Part shown: piece after piece, positions 10,007-20,196 of the stretch
Layout: each line of letters begins with the position of its first letter
Position numbering within the stretch: position 1 is the stretch's first letter
Program-made: the position numbers and the translations under genes
Notes under the pieces: generated by a model
The model's database searches: none
Told to the model about the DNA's origin: nothing
What the model saw: the letters and a program-made list of their open reading frames with translations, nothing else
From: Closterium sp. NIES-65
Lineage: Eukaryota; Streptophyta; Zygnematophyceae; Desmidiales; Closteriaceae
Length of the DNA stretch: 64,000 nucleotides
Assembly (NCBI GenBank): GCA_948144175.1
Contig: CANXME010002151.1
Span: forward strand, 186,001 to 250,000
Direction of reading: 5' to 3'

Positions 10007-11470
10007 AACGACACTGGCACGGTTCGAACGGACGATGAACGAGAGTAACAAGGGTCACTTAGCACTGGTCATGGCAGCAGCAGAGGAGGAGAAGTCGAAC
10101 GCAGAACTTCCTACACCAGTGAATGAGATGTTGGAGCAGTACAAAGATATAATACCCGACGACCTACCCGCAAGCGTACCTCAAGCGCGCACCCACAAGC
10201 ACGAGATCATGGAGGAACCAGGCGCAAAACCCGTCTCACGTGCACCATACCGCCTTAGTCCGACCAAACTGACAGACATGAAGAAGCGGATAGAGTATCT
10301 ACTGGACAGACAACTGATCCGCCCATCTACCTCTCCCAAAGGTGCACCAGTTATCTTCACTCGTAAACCAGACGACACATTACTGACGTGCATTGACTAC
10401 CGCGCACTGAACAAACACACTGTAAAAAACAAATACCCCATACCGCGCATAGACGACCTTTTGGATCAACTGTGTGGTGCAACGGTCTTTTCGAAGCTGG
10501 ACCTTCGGTCCGGTTACTGGCAGATCAAGATGGTAGACGACTTGACCCACAAGACGGTGTTCCGTACCATATACGGCCCTTACGAATACTTGGTGATGCC
10601 GTTCGGACTCTGCAATGCACTAGCAACGTTCCAGGCGGGAATGAGTCATACAATATGGCCCATGTTGGATGAATGCATGGTGTTGTACCTGGACGACATC
10701 CTGATCTACTCCAAAAATATGAAAAAGCATGTAAAGCATTTGCGGAGGCGTTCGAGATCCTGCGGAAAAACATGTTTTATGTGAAACTGTTGAAGAGCGT
10801 CTTCGCCATGAAGAAGGGGCAATTTCTCAGGCACATGGTGAGTGCGGAGGGCTTATACGTGGACCCGCGGAAGATTGAAGCCGTTAACAAATGGAAAATT
10901 CCGGAGAACGTGAAGGAGTTGCAGCAGTTCCTAGGCTTCGCCAACTACTACAACAGGTTCGTGCCGCAGTGCGCTGAGATAGCAGCGCCACTGACCGACC
11001 TACTGAAAGAGCATACGCCCTACAAATGGGATACTCCTCATCACCAAGCCATGGAGCAGCTACAGACAGCACTGACTATAGTGCTAGTACTTATCATACC
11101 AGACCCTGACAAGGACTACATGGTGGAAGCAGATGCTAGTGACCAGACAATTGGAGCAGTACTGATGCAGAATCACGGACGCGGTTTGCAACCCATCGCC
11201 TACCTCCGTAAGAAGTTACGCGGAGCAGAACTGAACCACCCCATCCATGATGAGGAAGCTTTTCCAGTAGTCATTGCCTTAAAGGCGTGGAGGTGTTACC
11301 TAGAGAGAGCTAAGACTACAGTCTATATCAACAGCTGCAGTCTGAAATACATGAAGTCGTAGCCGACGCTCTCACAACAACATGTGCGGTGGGTGGATGT
11401 CCTGGAAATTCACTTCCACTACGACATCGTCTTCAAGTCCGGGCTACACAACAAAGCAGACGCGTTGAGC
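10007..11470 (+). pseudogene. Gyp-1 reverse transcriptase and RNase H
   Basis: The RT starts after a linker with IIPDDLPASVPQARTHKHEI and contains CIDYRALNKHTVKNKYPIPR and FSKLDLRSGYWQI. The catalytic YLDDILIYS lies near 10686. A frameshift near 10730 moves the reading to the frame that ends at 11362. That frame carries the connection domain (FLGFANYYNRFVPQ) and RNase H (VEADASDQTIGAVLMQ). The final RNase H part (VRWVDVLEIHFHYDI) follows past a stop near 11362. It is a typical chromoviral RT-RH, inactivated. Confidence 0.87.
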
Positions 11471-11599
11471 TGCACCGTTTATGTAGCAGGCATCCAGCTC
11501 AACCAGATGAACCCTCTGCTAAACCAACATTGGTACCTGTGGACGCAGAGATTGCTACGGCAGAGAAACGGGAGCTATTACAGTGGGAGAAGGACTTAG

Positions 11600-12929
11600 C
11601 TGTAAGGAAGGGCCCAGGAACTATGGGTACCGAACTATGCCCCGCTACGGAAGATCCTACTTGAGGAGTTTCACGACGTACCATACGTGGGACATTACGG
11701 GAGCAAAACAACGCTAGCAGAGATAGCAAAGAATTACTACTATCCCAGGATGGCAGCAGACATGCGGCAGTTCGTCACCTCGTGCGACACGTGCCAGCGG
11801 ATGAAGATTAGCAAACAGGAAAAAGCAGGGTTACTTCAGCCTCTACCCGTACCGGAGCAGCCATGAAAGGTCGTGAGCCTCGAATTCATCACGGGACTTC
11901 ATTCGACCCTCACGAGGGCATGGCGCTTTACTCGTAGTGATCGATAAGCTTTCTAAAATGGGTCACTTCATCCCGACTAACGCCACAGCTACAGCTGAAG
12001 CATACTTCTCGCCTCTTCTTTGACCGCATCATCACCATCCACGGCATCCGTGCTACAAAAATCTCAAACAGACCCAAAACTCACCAGTAGGTTATAGAGG
12101 GAACTCATGAATTTGTTGGGGACAAAGCTTACAATGTCTTCAGCATACCACCACCAACCTCACGGACAGACTCAACGAATCAATAAGGTGGTTGAACAGT
12201 GACTACGTACCGCTTGCAAAGGCGATGCCAGCTACAGGGATTCACAGTTACTGACACTTGGGTTCGCTTACAACAACGCTTCACATGCAACGAGAGGGGA
12301 AAATATTTTTTCTTGTGTTACGGATGGAAACCACTTACACCACAGCAGCCAACCACACTGGCACACGTCCAAGCCGAACATGACTTCGTCAATACCATGC
12401 AGCAGCTATAGGAGAAGACCCAGCGACGCCTCACCATTACGCAGACCTCCCAGAAGTAGCATGCTGATCGCCAGCGACGTGATCATTCAGTAGCAGTCGA
12501 AGATTAGGTGCTTCTTGACACACGCAAATTGAACCTGTCTCATCTAACATCCAAGCTCCGGCCACCAGTAACATTGAGGCATAGGTGACACCAGTAACAT
12601 TCCGCTTGCGCTTACTTACTACGTGGAAGCTTCACAATGCTTTCCATGTTCAACAACTAAAGCCGTACAAGGACCTCAACCAATGGTTTTAGGGACCGCA
12701 GCTACCGCCACCAGCACCTGTTCTCATACAGAATGGACCGGAGTACGAAGTGGAGCGCGTTCTCACTCATCGACGCCGTGGCGGCAAGACCCTCGAATTC
12801 CTGATAAGCTGGAAGGGATACAACCCCACTGAAGACAGTTGGGTTGCAGAAGCTGATATGGGCAACGCATGCCGTACTCTCAAGGACTTACTTGTCAAGT
12901 GCGAAGATAACTATATCAACGGGAGCTAG
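11600..12929 (+). pseudogene. Gyp-1 integrase and C-terminal chromodomain
   Basis: The HHCC zinc finger (VGHYGSKTTLAEIA, then SCDTCQRMK) is at about 11685-11810. A stop near 11863 follows. The core is badly decayed (VVIDKLSKMGHFIPTN survives near 11935). From 12738 an open frame encodes a chromodomain: YEVERVLTHRRR, FLISWKGYNPTEDSWV, ending at a TAG at 12927-12929. Chromodomains at the integrase C-terminus define chromoviruses and target integration to marked chromatin. The integrase itself cannot be active here. Confidence 0.85.
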
Positions 12930-12962
12930 ACTACGGGCTAGGCACGGGGTAGGAGGGATCTC

Positions 12963-15313
12963 TGCGTTTGTTCTTTAGTCATTTTCTAGCACTTGCGCAT
13001 TGACAGGGCAAAACCGTAAGAGTTTTGTTGGGTGCAAATTCACATTGCACGACATCATGCCGTCTGTTTGTACGAGTATGCGTGTGCGAATGCATTTGGG
13101 TATGAATGTAATGTTCGTGTGTTTGTTTGCTTTCCCAATTTTCGCTTGAAGCATTTGCAGGTACTCGCGCATTGTGTGCTTCGGCATAACGTTGTACGCG
13201 CTTTGAACAGTACAAGCAGGAAGGATGAGTTTGCAAAGGAACCCAAGATGGAAGCTTTGCGGTTCGGCTTACTTGATTGCGCAGATTCAGTTCTATCCTA
13301 CTCGAAATTGTACTGTTTTGTTTGGTTGACTATAGTGTAGCAGGGCAGGCACTATAGGGGTACAATTTAGGTGAAGGTTGGATGCATGCTACAGGGCCAG
13401 GGGAAACCAGCGGAACCAGCATTTGGCTGGTTGGGCAAAGACAAAACAGGTTCTGTTTTTAGGACCTGAACCTGGTTGTTGTTTTCCCAGGTTGGAAAAA
13501 CAGAACCAGAGGTTGTTTACCAACCTACCACCTGCTGTTTTGTCCAGCCAGGTTGGTTCTGCTGCTTGGAATTATTTGGGATCATCCCTGGTTGTTCCCA
13601 TGTTGATTCCCAAGGTCCTTGCTATCTAGAACTATATATTCCTTCTCTGTTTGTACCTGAACATAGTCAATTTGATTCAAGCGAATTCCTTCCTTGCTGG
13701 AATTTCCTTTCTACGCGGTGCGACGGCGGAATGCTACCCGAGTCAACGCTATTACGCTAGCACTCCAACGCTAGGCAAACGCTGTCCGAGCCATAACTTC
13801 GTAATGGCAGAACTTTTCGCAAGGCAACTTGGTTCATTTTAAAGTTCTTGGAGCGAGCTTCGATATAGGAAATTCTCAGCTTAATCCGATCGACGGTCTG
13901 CATGATACGCTGTGCGACGTTCAAGGTACTCTTGCTGTTTTGACTTAGTCCCTCTTGATCCCTCTCTCTACAAACTCGGACCCGAGGATAGGGGCTGGTC
14001 TTGTACCAGGCACCCAAGGACCCTTGGAGGTGACCCCGAGGAGAGGTTTTAAGTTTGATAAAGTCTTAGTAGCTTGAGTTTATTAGGCCCTTACACCAAC
14101 AAGTTTCACTTGCAAAAGTTGAGAACAATGATTCAGAATAATAGGAACAACATTGGCATGCAAAACTACATCTGGTTTAGCAAAGTTGTTGGTCGACTTC
14201 TAGCGCAGCATGGTCGACAACGTGCCAGCATGACTTGGTCGACCGGGCTCCAGCAGAGCAAAGTCGCGGCTTGCCAATGTTGTAAGTCCATGGTGTGCCA
14301 ACACTGCAACAAGTCGGCTGCACAACGTTGCACCCGCATGAGAACAGTGCACCAGCTTCGCAAGTGCGTGCAGCTGTTTAGTGCGCCACTCCTCGTCACG
14401 AACACAGCGCAGACGCTTGGCAGACTCCATATCACCAACTGCGCCCACCAGCCACGTCGACCTCGGATACCACCCTCGAGATCGCCTCGCAGAATTCACC
14501 CCGGCAACCTTCGCACATCTAGCCCGGGTATCCGGGTCAAACGGGCAACCACGCCTGGTCGACCAGCACCACCATCACGTGCGCGTTGACCACCCAGGTC
14601 GACGACCACCTCTAGTCGGTCGCCGGCTGTACTAGCTCAGCATCCCCAACCTCGTCGTCCTGCTACTCGACGCCCAGCTGCTCGACGTCCTCAGCCTCCC
14701 CTGTCGAGGTCGACGTCAGCCCCTCCTCCATCGACCACCAGGTCAGGTCGACCACCCCAAAGTCGGTGCCCAGAAGTCAGCACCAGTGCAGTGGCCCCCG
14801 TGCAAGTCGACCACCTTGTCCACCGCTGCAGGTCAGCTGCACTCCCCCGTACACCCGACCACAAGGTCGGCTCCGCACAAGCGAGGACGGGGCCTAACAC
14901 AATTCCCGTTGATATCAAGGAGAGTGTATCTCACGCCACCCAGCTTTGAGAATGGGACATGTGAGAGTACGATGGCTTATGCTGGCTTTGCTAACTTCCC
15001 TGGACTTTATTATGCTACTACTAGATTAGGTTTTATTTATCATGCATAGATATGCTTGATTTCCTAGGTTAGGTGCATTCCTATATGTACAGCACCGAAC
15101 CAGGTTACGTGCACCAAATTTAAGCCTTTTCGGTTGCCATTGGATTGCTTTCTACCGACTTCGGGGAGGTTCTTTACGGGACGCTTCACGACCCTCAGAA
15201 CATTCGCGTAACACCTGGGTATCTGGCCTTGTGTTGAGACTATATAAGCCTTGTGCCGTACCCAGGTGGATCATTCAAGCTCTCTTTCCTCAGCTCGTTT
15301 CTAGATCCTCACA
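12963..15313 (+). repeat. 3' LTR of Gyp-1, interrupted by a solo LTR
   Basis: It follows a purine tract (GGGGTAGGAGGGA, about 12945-12957). The left boundary is tentative because the 5' copy is incomplete. A TATA-like TATATAAG is at 15241-15248, and the end TAGATCCTCACA at 15313 matches 3988. Without the 13026-14101 insert it is about 1.27 kb. The part 14190-14815 holds nine GTCGAC hexamers. Confidence 0.65.
13026..14101 (+). repeat. Solo LTR of copia family L (1076 bp)
   Basis: It begins TGTTGGGTGCAAATTC and ends TACACCAACA. It matches the L-family LTRs. The target duplication AGTTT is exact (13021-13025, 14102-14106). There is no primer site or internal region beside it. It inserted in the Gyp-1 3' LTR. 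Confidence 0.93.
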
Positions 15314-15960
15314 GAATTGACTGTAGAATCGACAAGCTTAAATCCTGTACGTCGCACAATTCTCTCTTAGTCGAAATTTGTGTCAAATCTCGGCCGTTGA
15401 GAAGGAAATTGAATAGTCGCTCCAAACTCCAACTTTTGCAGGCGAAATTCTATAAGCCATTGAGATTTGAATCGATCTGACGGTCGAAATTCCATTTTTT
15501 TTTGCCAACAATCCTGAGGGGACTTTGAAAAATTGCGCGGAACTAGTTTTCCATATCCATATCGGCGATTTTGTCATCGCCCCCGCGGTTTTTAAAGGCC
15601 GGTTCTAAGCAGTTGACGACCTCGCGTGTAAACCCACTCTAATCACCAAGTGTGAGGATCTGGTTCACGAAAGAGAAATCTATTCACTTCTACACCTGGG
15701 TACAAGGCGAGGATCTCTAGGCTCGACACAATGACAGTAACTTGGGTGTTACTAGAAGGTTCCGTGGGTCACGAAGAGTCCCGAACGGGTCCTTCCCGAA
15801 TTCGGTAGAAAGCAATTTGGTGACAACTGAAAGGCCTAGAATTTGGTGCACTCAGCCTAGTTTGGTGCCTATAACTATAATAATTTCGTAAAAGCAACGA
15901 ACCTAGGAAACCAAGCAAAACCATGCAAGATAAAATAAATATGATATGAAGCTTCCAAGC
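15314..15960 (-). mobile_element. Gyp-2: leader and LTR end of an inverted gypsy relative
   Basis: Read on the minus strand, 15960-15651 is an LTR ending in GATCCTCACA and related to the Gyp-1 LTR. It is followed by TTGGTGATTAGAGTGGG (candidate primer site). The leader to 15314 is alignable with Gyp-1 3990-4340 (shared features: GCGGGGGCGA, CTCAACGGCCGAGAT, TTCTACAGTC). No coding region remains. Gyp-1 appears to have inserted into this leader, so the rest should lie left of the window. Confidence 0.75.
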
Positions 15961-16618
15961 CAGTTGATCCAACCGATCCATTTGACAAAAAGGCCAGTTG
16001 GTCAAATAGGTCCATTGGACCAACATGCCTGTTGGTCTTATCGGTCCATAGGACCAACACGCTAGTTGGTCCAATCGGTCCATCGGGCCAACTAGCAAAT
16101 TCGTCCAATCGGTAAATTGGACGAACTGGACAGTTGGTCTAACCGGTCAATTGGACTATCACGCAAATTGGTCCTACGGGTCCATTGGCCAACACGCTAG
16201 ATGGGGCAACAAGATTGTTGGACCAGTAGGCGAGTTGGTCCAACCATTCGACTATCAGGACAGTTGGTCCAATTGGGATCCATTGGACCACCACTCTAGT
16301 TGGTCCAAGCAGTCAATTGGACGAACAGGCCAGTTGGTCCAACCGGTCGATTGGACCAACGGGCCAGTTGGTCCAACCGTTCCATTGGATTAAGGGGCCA
16401 GTTAGTCCAACCAGCCGAGTGGACCAACAATCAAGTTGGTCCAATCGGTCCATCGGACTAAAAGGCCAGCTGGTCCAACAGGCCAGTTGATCCAACTGGT
16501 CTATTGGGCCAACAGGGCAGTTTGTCCAACATGTCTATTGGACCAACGGGCCAGTTGGTCCAATCGGTCTATTATTCTAACTGGCTAGTTGGTTCAAAGT
16601 TGGTCCAGCTGTTCCATT
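15955..16618. repeat. 34-bp satellite block 1
   Basis: These are degenerate head-to-tail units of about 34 bp with core GGTCCAACCGGTCCATTGGA followed by CCAACGGGCCAGTT. TTGGTCCAA and its complement TTGGACCAA sit in each unit, so each unit can fold back. It directly abuts the Gyp-2 LTR on the left and a putative copia LTR on the right. Open frames of Trp/Asn/Gly/Pro repeats here are by-products. Confidence 0.88.
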
Positions 16619-17474
16619 TGTTATGTGATGCTATCATTTGCATTTACGTCTATCTGCCCCCCATTATATGTTCGTGCGTTGCATGCGTGGACAGAGCATG
16701 TGCAATGATTTGTGTTTGATGTGGTTTGGTTTTTCTGAGTATGTGTGAATGTTATTTTGCTTAAGCAGATATCTGAAGTGATTTGTCTGCTCAAGAGCTT
16801 CCCGATGAACCAAGTATCGCTTCAATCGGAGCACGAACAAGAAAGTTACGAACGTTAGAAGTTCGTATGCTTTTGATATTTGGTTGTGGTGACAATGGGA
16901 AGTTGTGGGGTTGACTCCATAACGGGTATAGACTTTTGGGGGTTGGGAAATTCGTTAACATCACTGTAGACGCTGCCAAGTGGTTGGGAGGAGCCAAACC
17001 AGGTTGGCAGGTGTGGCCAAGTTGGGTAAAGTGGATGGCATGGGTTGGGAAAGTGACAAAAGTAAAAATGGGAGGGGATTTGATGTGCTCCTAGGGTTTC
17101 CGTGGTTGGAGACTCCTTTTGGATCTCCCCTCTCGTCCTCCTCTCCCACTCCTACCTGGTTTCTAGCTACTCCAACTTTCTTGTGTGGTACTTGTGAGAC
17201 TATTGTGAGTAAGTAACGTTTCCATGGCAGCATACCCCCCTGTGCGCCGAAACTCATGACTTAAGAAAATCTTCACCTTATCGTACGATTAAAATTGGGA
17301 ATTGTAGCTACGGACTAAGGCTACAACATTTCTGAGTTTAGTGAAGTTTTAACCGTAAATCTTTTGTCGACGGCGTTTCTTGTGAAGTCGACAATTCTGT
17401 CCAGATCTCTAAGCCAACGATTTTGAGAAATTTAGGCACCTTATATTCGTAGACTCCGTCCTTAGTCTCTAGCA
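16619..17474 (+). repeat. Putative 5' LTR of a further copia element C
   Basis: The right end TCTCTAGCA is fixed by a perfect primer site TGGTATCAGAGC at 17477-17488. The left end TGTTATGTG at the satellite border is only a guess, since no second copy is in the window. No coding region was seen inside. Confidence 0.5.
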
Positions 17475-17476
17475 AG

Positions 17477-17797
17477 TGGTATCAGAGCAGATTAAGGACT
17501 TTGTGAAGAGTCTACTGAAGTGTAAAGACCCTCCTAGACCCACCATGGCCTGTGGGCGTGCCTACGTGGAGTTGTGGAAGTTGCATGTGACTTCCGCTAA
17601 GGGGAAACTCTGCAGAAATTTCGTTGATGCCGACACTTGTGATAATATTGTGGGACATCAGTCTGGACAGCAAAGGGGGGGTTGAAACCTGTGATTGGGA
17701 GCAAAGAAGGTGAGTCAAAGGAGTGGAGAAGCAGCTGAGAAGAGAAGTGAGCCACCACCATCCAAGATTGAGGCGTTGGAACATGTCGTTCTTGGAG
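17477..17797 (+). other. Primer site and leader/gag remnant of C
   Basis: The primer site is followed by a short open stretch (MACGRAYVELWKLHVTSAKG, to 17685) that looks like a copia gag start. The sequence then joins family L reverse transcriptase at about 17798. No other domain is visible. Confidence 0.5.
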
Positions 17798-19015
17798 GAT
17801 GGTACGGGCAGGGTGTGCAAGCTGAAAAAGTCCATCTACGGCTTGAAGCAGGCGCCACGCTGCTGGTACCAGAAGTTGGCAGCTGTTTTAGAGGAGATGG
17901 GATTCAGGACCAGCAGCTGTGATGAGAGCCTCTTTCTCAAGGGGGAGGGGGAGAAGCTGGTGCTGTTTCTGGTCTATGTGGACGATATTCTTCTCTTTAG
18001 CAGCAGCATGAAAGGGATTCAGAATGTGCAGCAGCAGCTGATGGAAAACTTCAAGTGCAAGACCCTTAGGGAGGTAAAGTACTACTTCGGGATGCACGTG
18101 GAGAGGGATCCAGATCACAGGTGGTTCAAGCTATCACAGGAGAAGTTCATCTAAAAGATGGGAGAGAAGTATGGGATTGAGAATGAACGGAAGGTTGCAA
18201 CTCCCCTGCCAGCAGAATTCAAGATTATGATGGCTGCGGAGGATGAAGAGATTGAAGCCGAGGAGCAGCAGCAATTTCAGTCCTTGGTGGGCAGCCTCTT
18301 GTATGCAACAGTTCACACAAGGCCCGACATCTCTTTCTTGGTTGGGCAGCTGGCTAGGGTGGTGCAGAATCTATCAGACGAGCAGGTGGATGCAGCTGAG
18401 CGTGTGGTGAAGTATCTGAACTCTCACCCAAGCATTAGAGTTTAGGTGCAGGTGGATGCACAATACTCGGCATCTGCACACGTGAAGCAGAAAGGGGTTG
18501 AGGTGCTGAAAGAGAAGGGGGAGCAGCTTGGAGAAGGCAAGCTCTTTCTCACTTGCTTTACCGATGCTACGTGGGCCTTTGAGAAGGAAGATTCCTCATC
18601 TGTGGGAGGATACATCTGTGTAATTGGGGGAGGACCTGTTAGTTGGAGGTCAAAAAAGCAGACGGAGACGGCACTCTCTTCAGTCGAATCAGAGTATATG
18701 GCGATTTTCCATGGGGTGAAGGGGGTGATTTGGCTGAGAAGGCTGTTAGAGGAGATTGGCCAGGAGGAGAATGTTGCTACGCCGCTGTTTTGTATTAGCA
18801 AGGGGGCTCTTGGGATGGCCAAGAACGATGTGCTTCATGGGCGCAACAAGCATATGCGTATCAAGTGGAACTGGCTGCGTAAGGAGGTGAAGAGGGGGAC
18901 GATGAATCCGATCTACATCAAGACTCACCAGCAGCCAGTAGACTTCCTCACCAAGAGGATTGCGGATGAGCCTCATTGGCGTTCTGTGCGCCTGAGTGGA
19001 AAGAGCATGAACTAG
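17798..19015 (+). pseudogene. L1: 3' half of copia L reverse transcriptase and RNase H
   Basis: Homology to L2 begins abruptly at GAGGATGGTACGGG (residues DGTGRVCKLKKSIYGLKQAP). The catalytic YVDDILLFS is present near 17980. Stops occur near 18152 (FI*KMGEKYG) and 18443. RNase H carries FTDATWAFEKEDSSSVGGYI and the C-terminal KTHQQPVDFLTKRIAD. A polypurine tract (GAGGGGGAG) precedes the LTR at 19058. The 5' half of the element is missing. Confidence 0.88.
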
Positions 19016-19057
19016 AATGAAATGATGAGGATGTAGCCGGCAGGCTGAGGGGGAGTG

Positions 19058-20150
19058 TGTTAGGTGCAAATTCACATTGCACGACATCCTGCCGTCTGTT
19101 TGTACGAGTATGCGTGTGCGAATGCATTTGCGTGTGAATGGTATGTTCGTGTGTTTGTTTGCTTTCGCAATTTTCGCTTGAAGCATTTGCAGGTACTCGC
19201 ACAATGTGCGCTTCGGCATAACATTGTCCGCGCTATGAACAGTACAAGCAGAAAGGACGAGCTCGCAAAGGAACCCAAGGTGGAAGCTTTGCGGTTCAAC
19301 TTACTTGATTGCGCAGATTCAGTTCTATCCACCTCGAAATTGTATTGTTTTGTTTGGTTGACTATAGTGTAGCAGGGCAGGCACTATAGGGGTACAATTT
19401 AGGTGAAGGTTGGATGTTGTTTGTCTGTATCTGCATGCTACAGGGCCAGGGGAAACCAGCGGAACCAGCATTTGGCTGGTTGGGCAAAGACAAAACAGGT
19501 TCTGTTTTTAGGACCTGAACCTGGTTGTTGTTTTCCCAGGTTGAAAAAACAGAACCAGAGGTTGTTCACCAACCTACTACCTGCTGTTTTGTCCAGCCAG
19601 GTTGGTTCTGTTGCTTGGAATTATTTGGGATCATCCCTAGTTGTTCCCAGGTTTATTCCCAAGGTCCATGCTAGCTAGAACTATATATTCCTTCTCTGTT
19701 TGTACCTGAATATAGTGAAATTGATTCAAGCGAATTCCTTCCTTGCTGGAATTTCCTTTCTACGCAGTGTGACGGCGGAATGCTACCCGAGTCAACGCTA
19801 GTACGCTAGCACTCCAACGCTAGGCTAACGCTGTCCGAGCCATAACTTCGTAATGGCAGAACTTTTCGCGAGGCAACTTGGCTTATTTTAAAGCTCTTAG
19901 AGTGCGCTTCGATATAGGAAATTCTCTGCTTAATCCGATCGACGGTATGCACGATACGCTGCGCGACGTTCAAGATACTCTTGCTGTTTTGACTTAGTCC
20001 CTCTTGATCCCTTTCTCTACAAACTCGGACCCGAGGATAGGGGCTGGTCTTGTACCAGGCACCCAAGGACCCTTGGAGGTGACCCCGAGGAGAGGTTTTA
20101 AGTTTGATAAAGTCTTAATAGCTTGAGTTTATTAGGCCCTTACACCAACA
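19058..20150 (+). repeat. L-family LTR shared by L1 and L2 (1093 bp)
   Basis: It runs from TGTTAGGTGCAAATTC to TACACCAACA. It serves at once as the 3' LTR of L1 and the 5' LTR of L2, because L1 coding sequence abuts its left and a primer site its right. TATATA at 19682-19687 is a promoter candidate. A 102-codon frame (19064-19372) recurs in all L LTRs. Confidence 0.92.
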
Positions 20151-20153
20151 AGC

Positions 20154-20165
20154 TGGTATCAGAGC
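20154..20165 (+). other. Primer-binding site of L2
   Basis: Perfect TGGTATCAGAGC, three bases after the LTR. An identical site at 25904-25915 belongs to L3. Confidence 0.9.
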
Positions 20166-20196
20166 TGCGTTATAGTAATCCTTGATATAGGTAGCT

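Larger units (their letters stand above)
3887..15313 (+). mobile_element. Ty3/gypsy chromovirus Gyp-1, multiply interrupted
   Basis: The order is 5' LTR remnant, leader, gag (4468 on), protease (9674 on), RT/RNase H, integrase, chromodomain (to 12929) and 3' LTR (about 12963-15313). PR-RT-RH-IN-chromodomain is the chromovirus order. Three later insertions split it: N1 in gag, a solo LTR between gag and protease, and a solo LTR in the 3' LTR. Each has an exact 5-bp target duplication. Several frameshifts and stops show it is inactive. It appears to sit inside the leader of Gyp-2. Confidence 0.9.

Noticed and set aside
15080..15870. A foldback DNA transposon
   Set aside because: The arms are gypsy LTR ends in opposite orientation and the centre matches the Gyp-1 leader, so nesting explains it.
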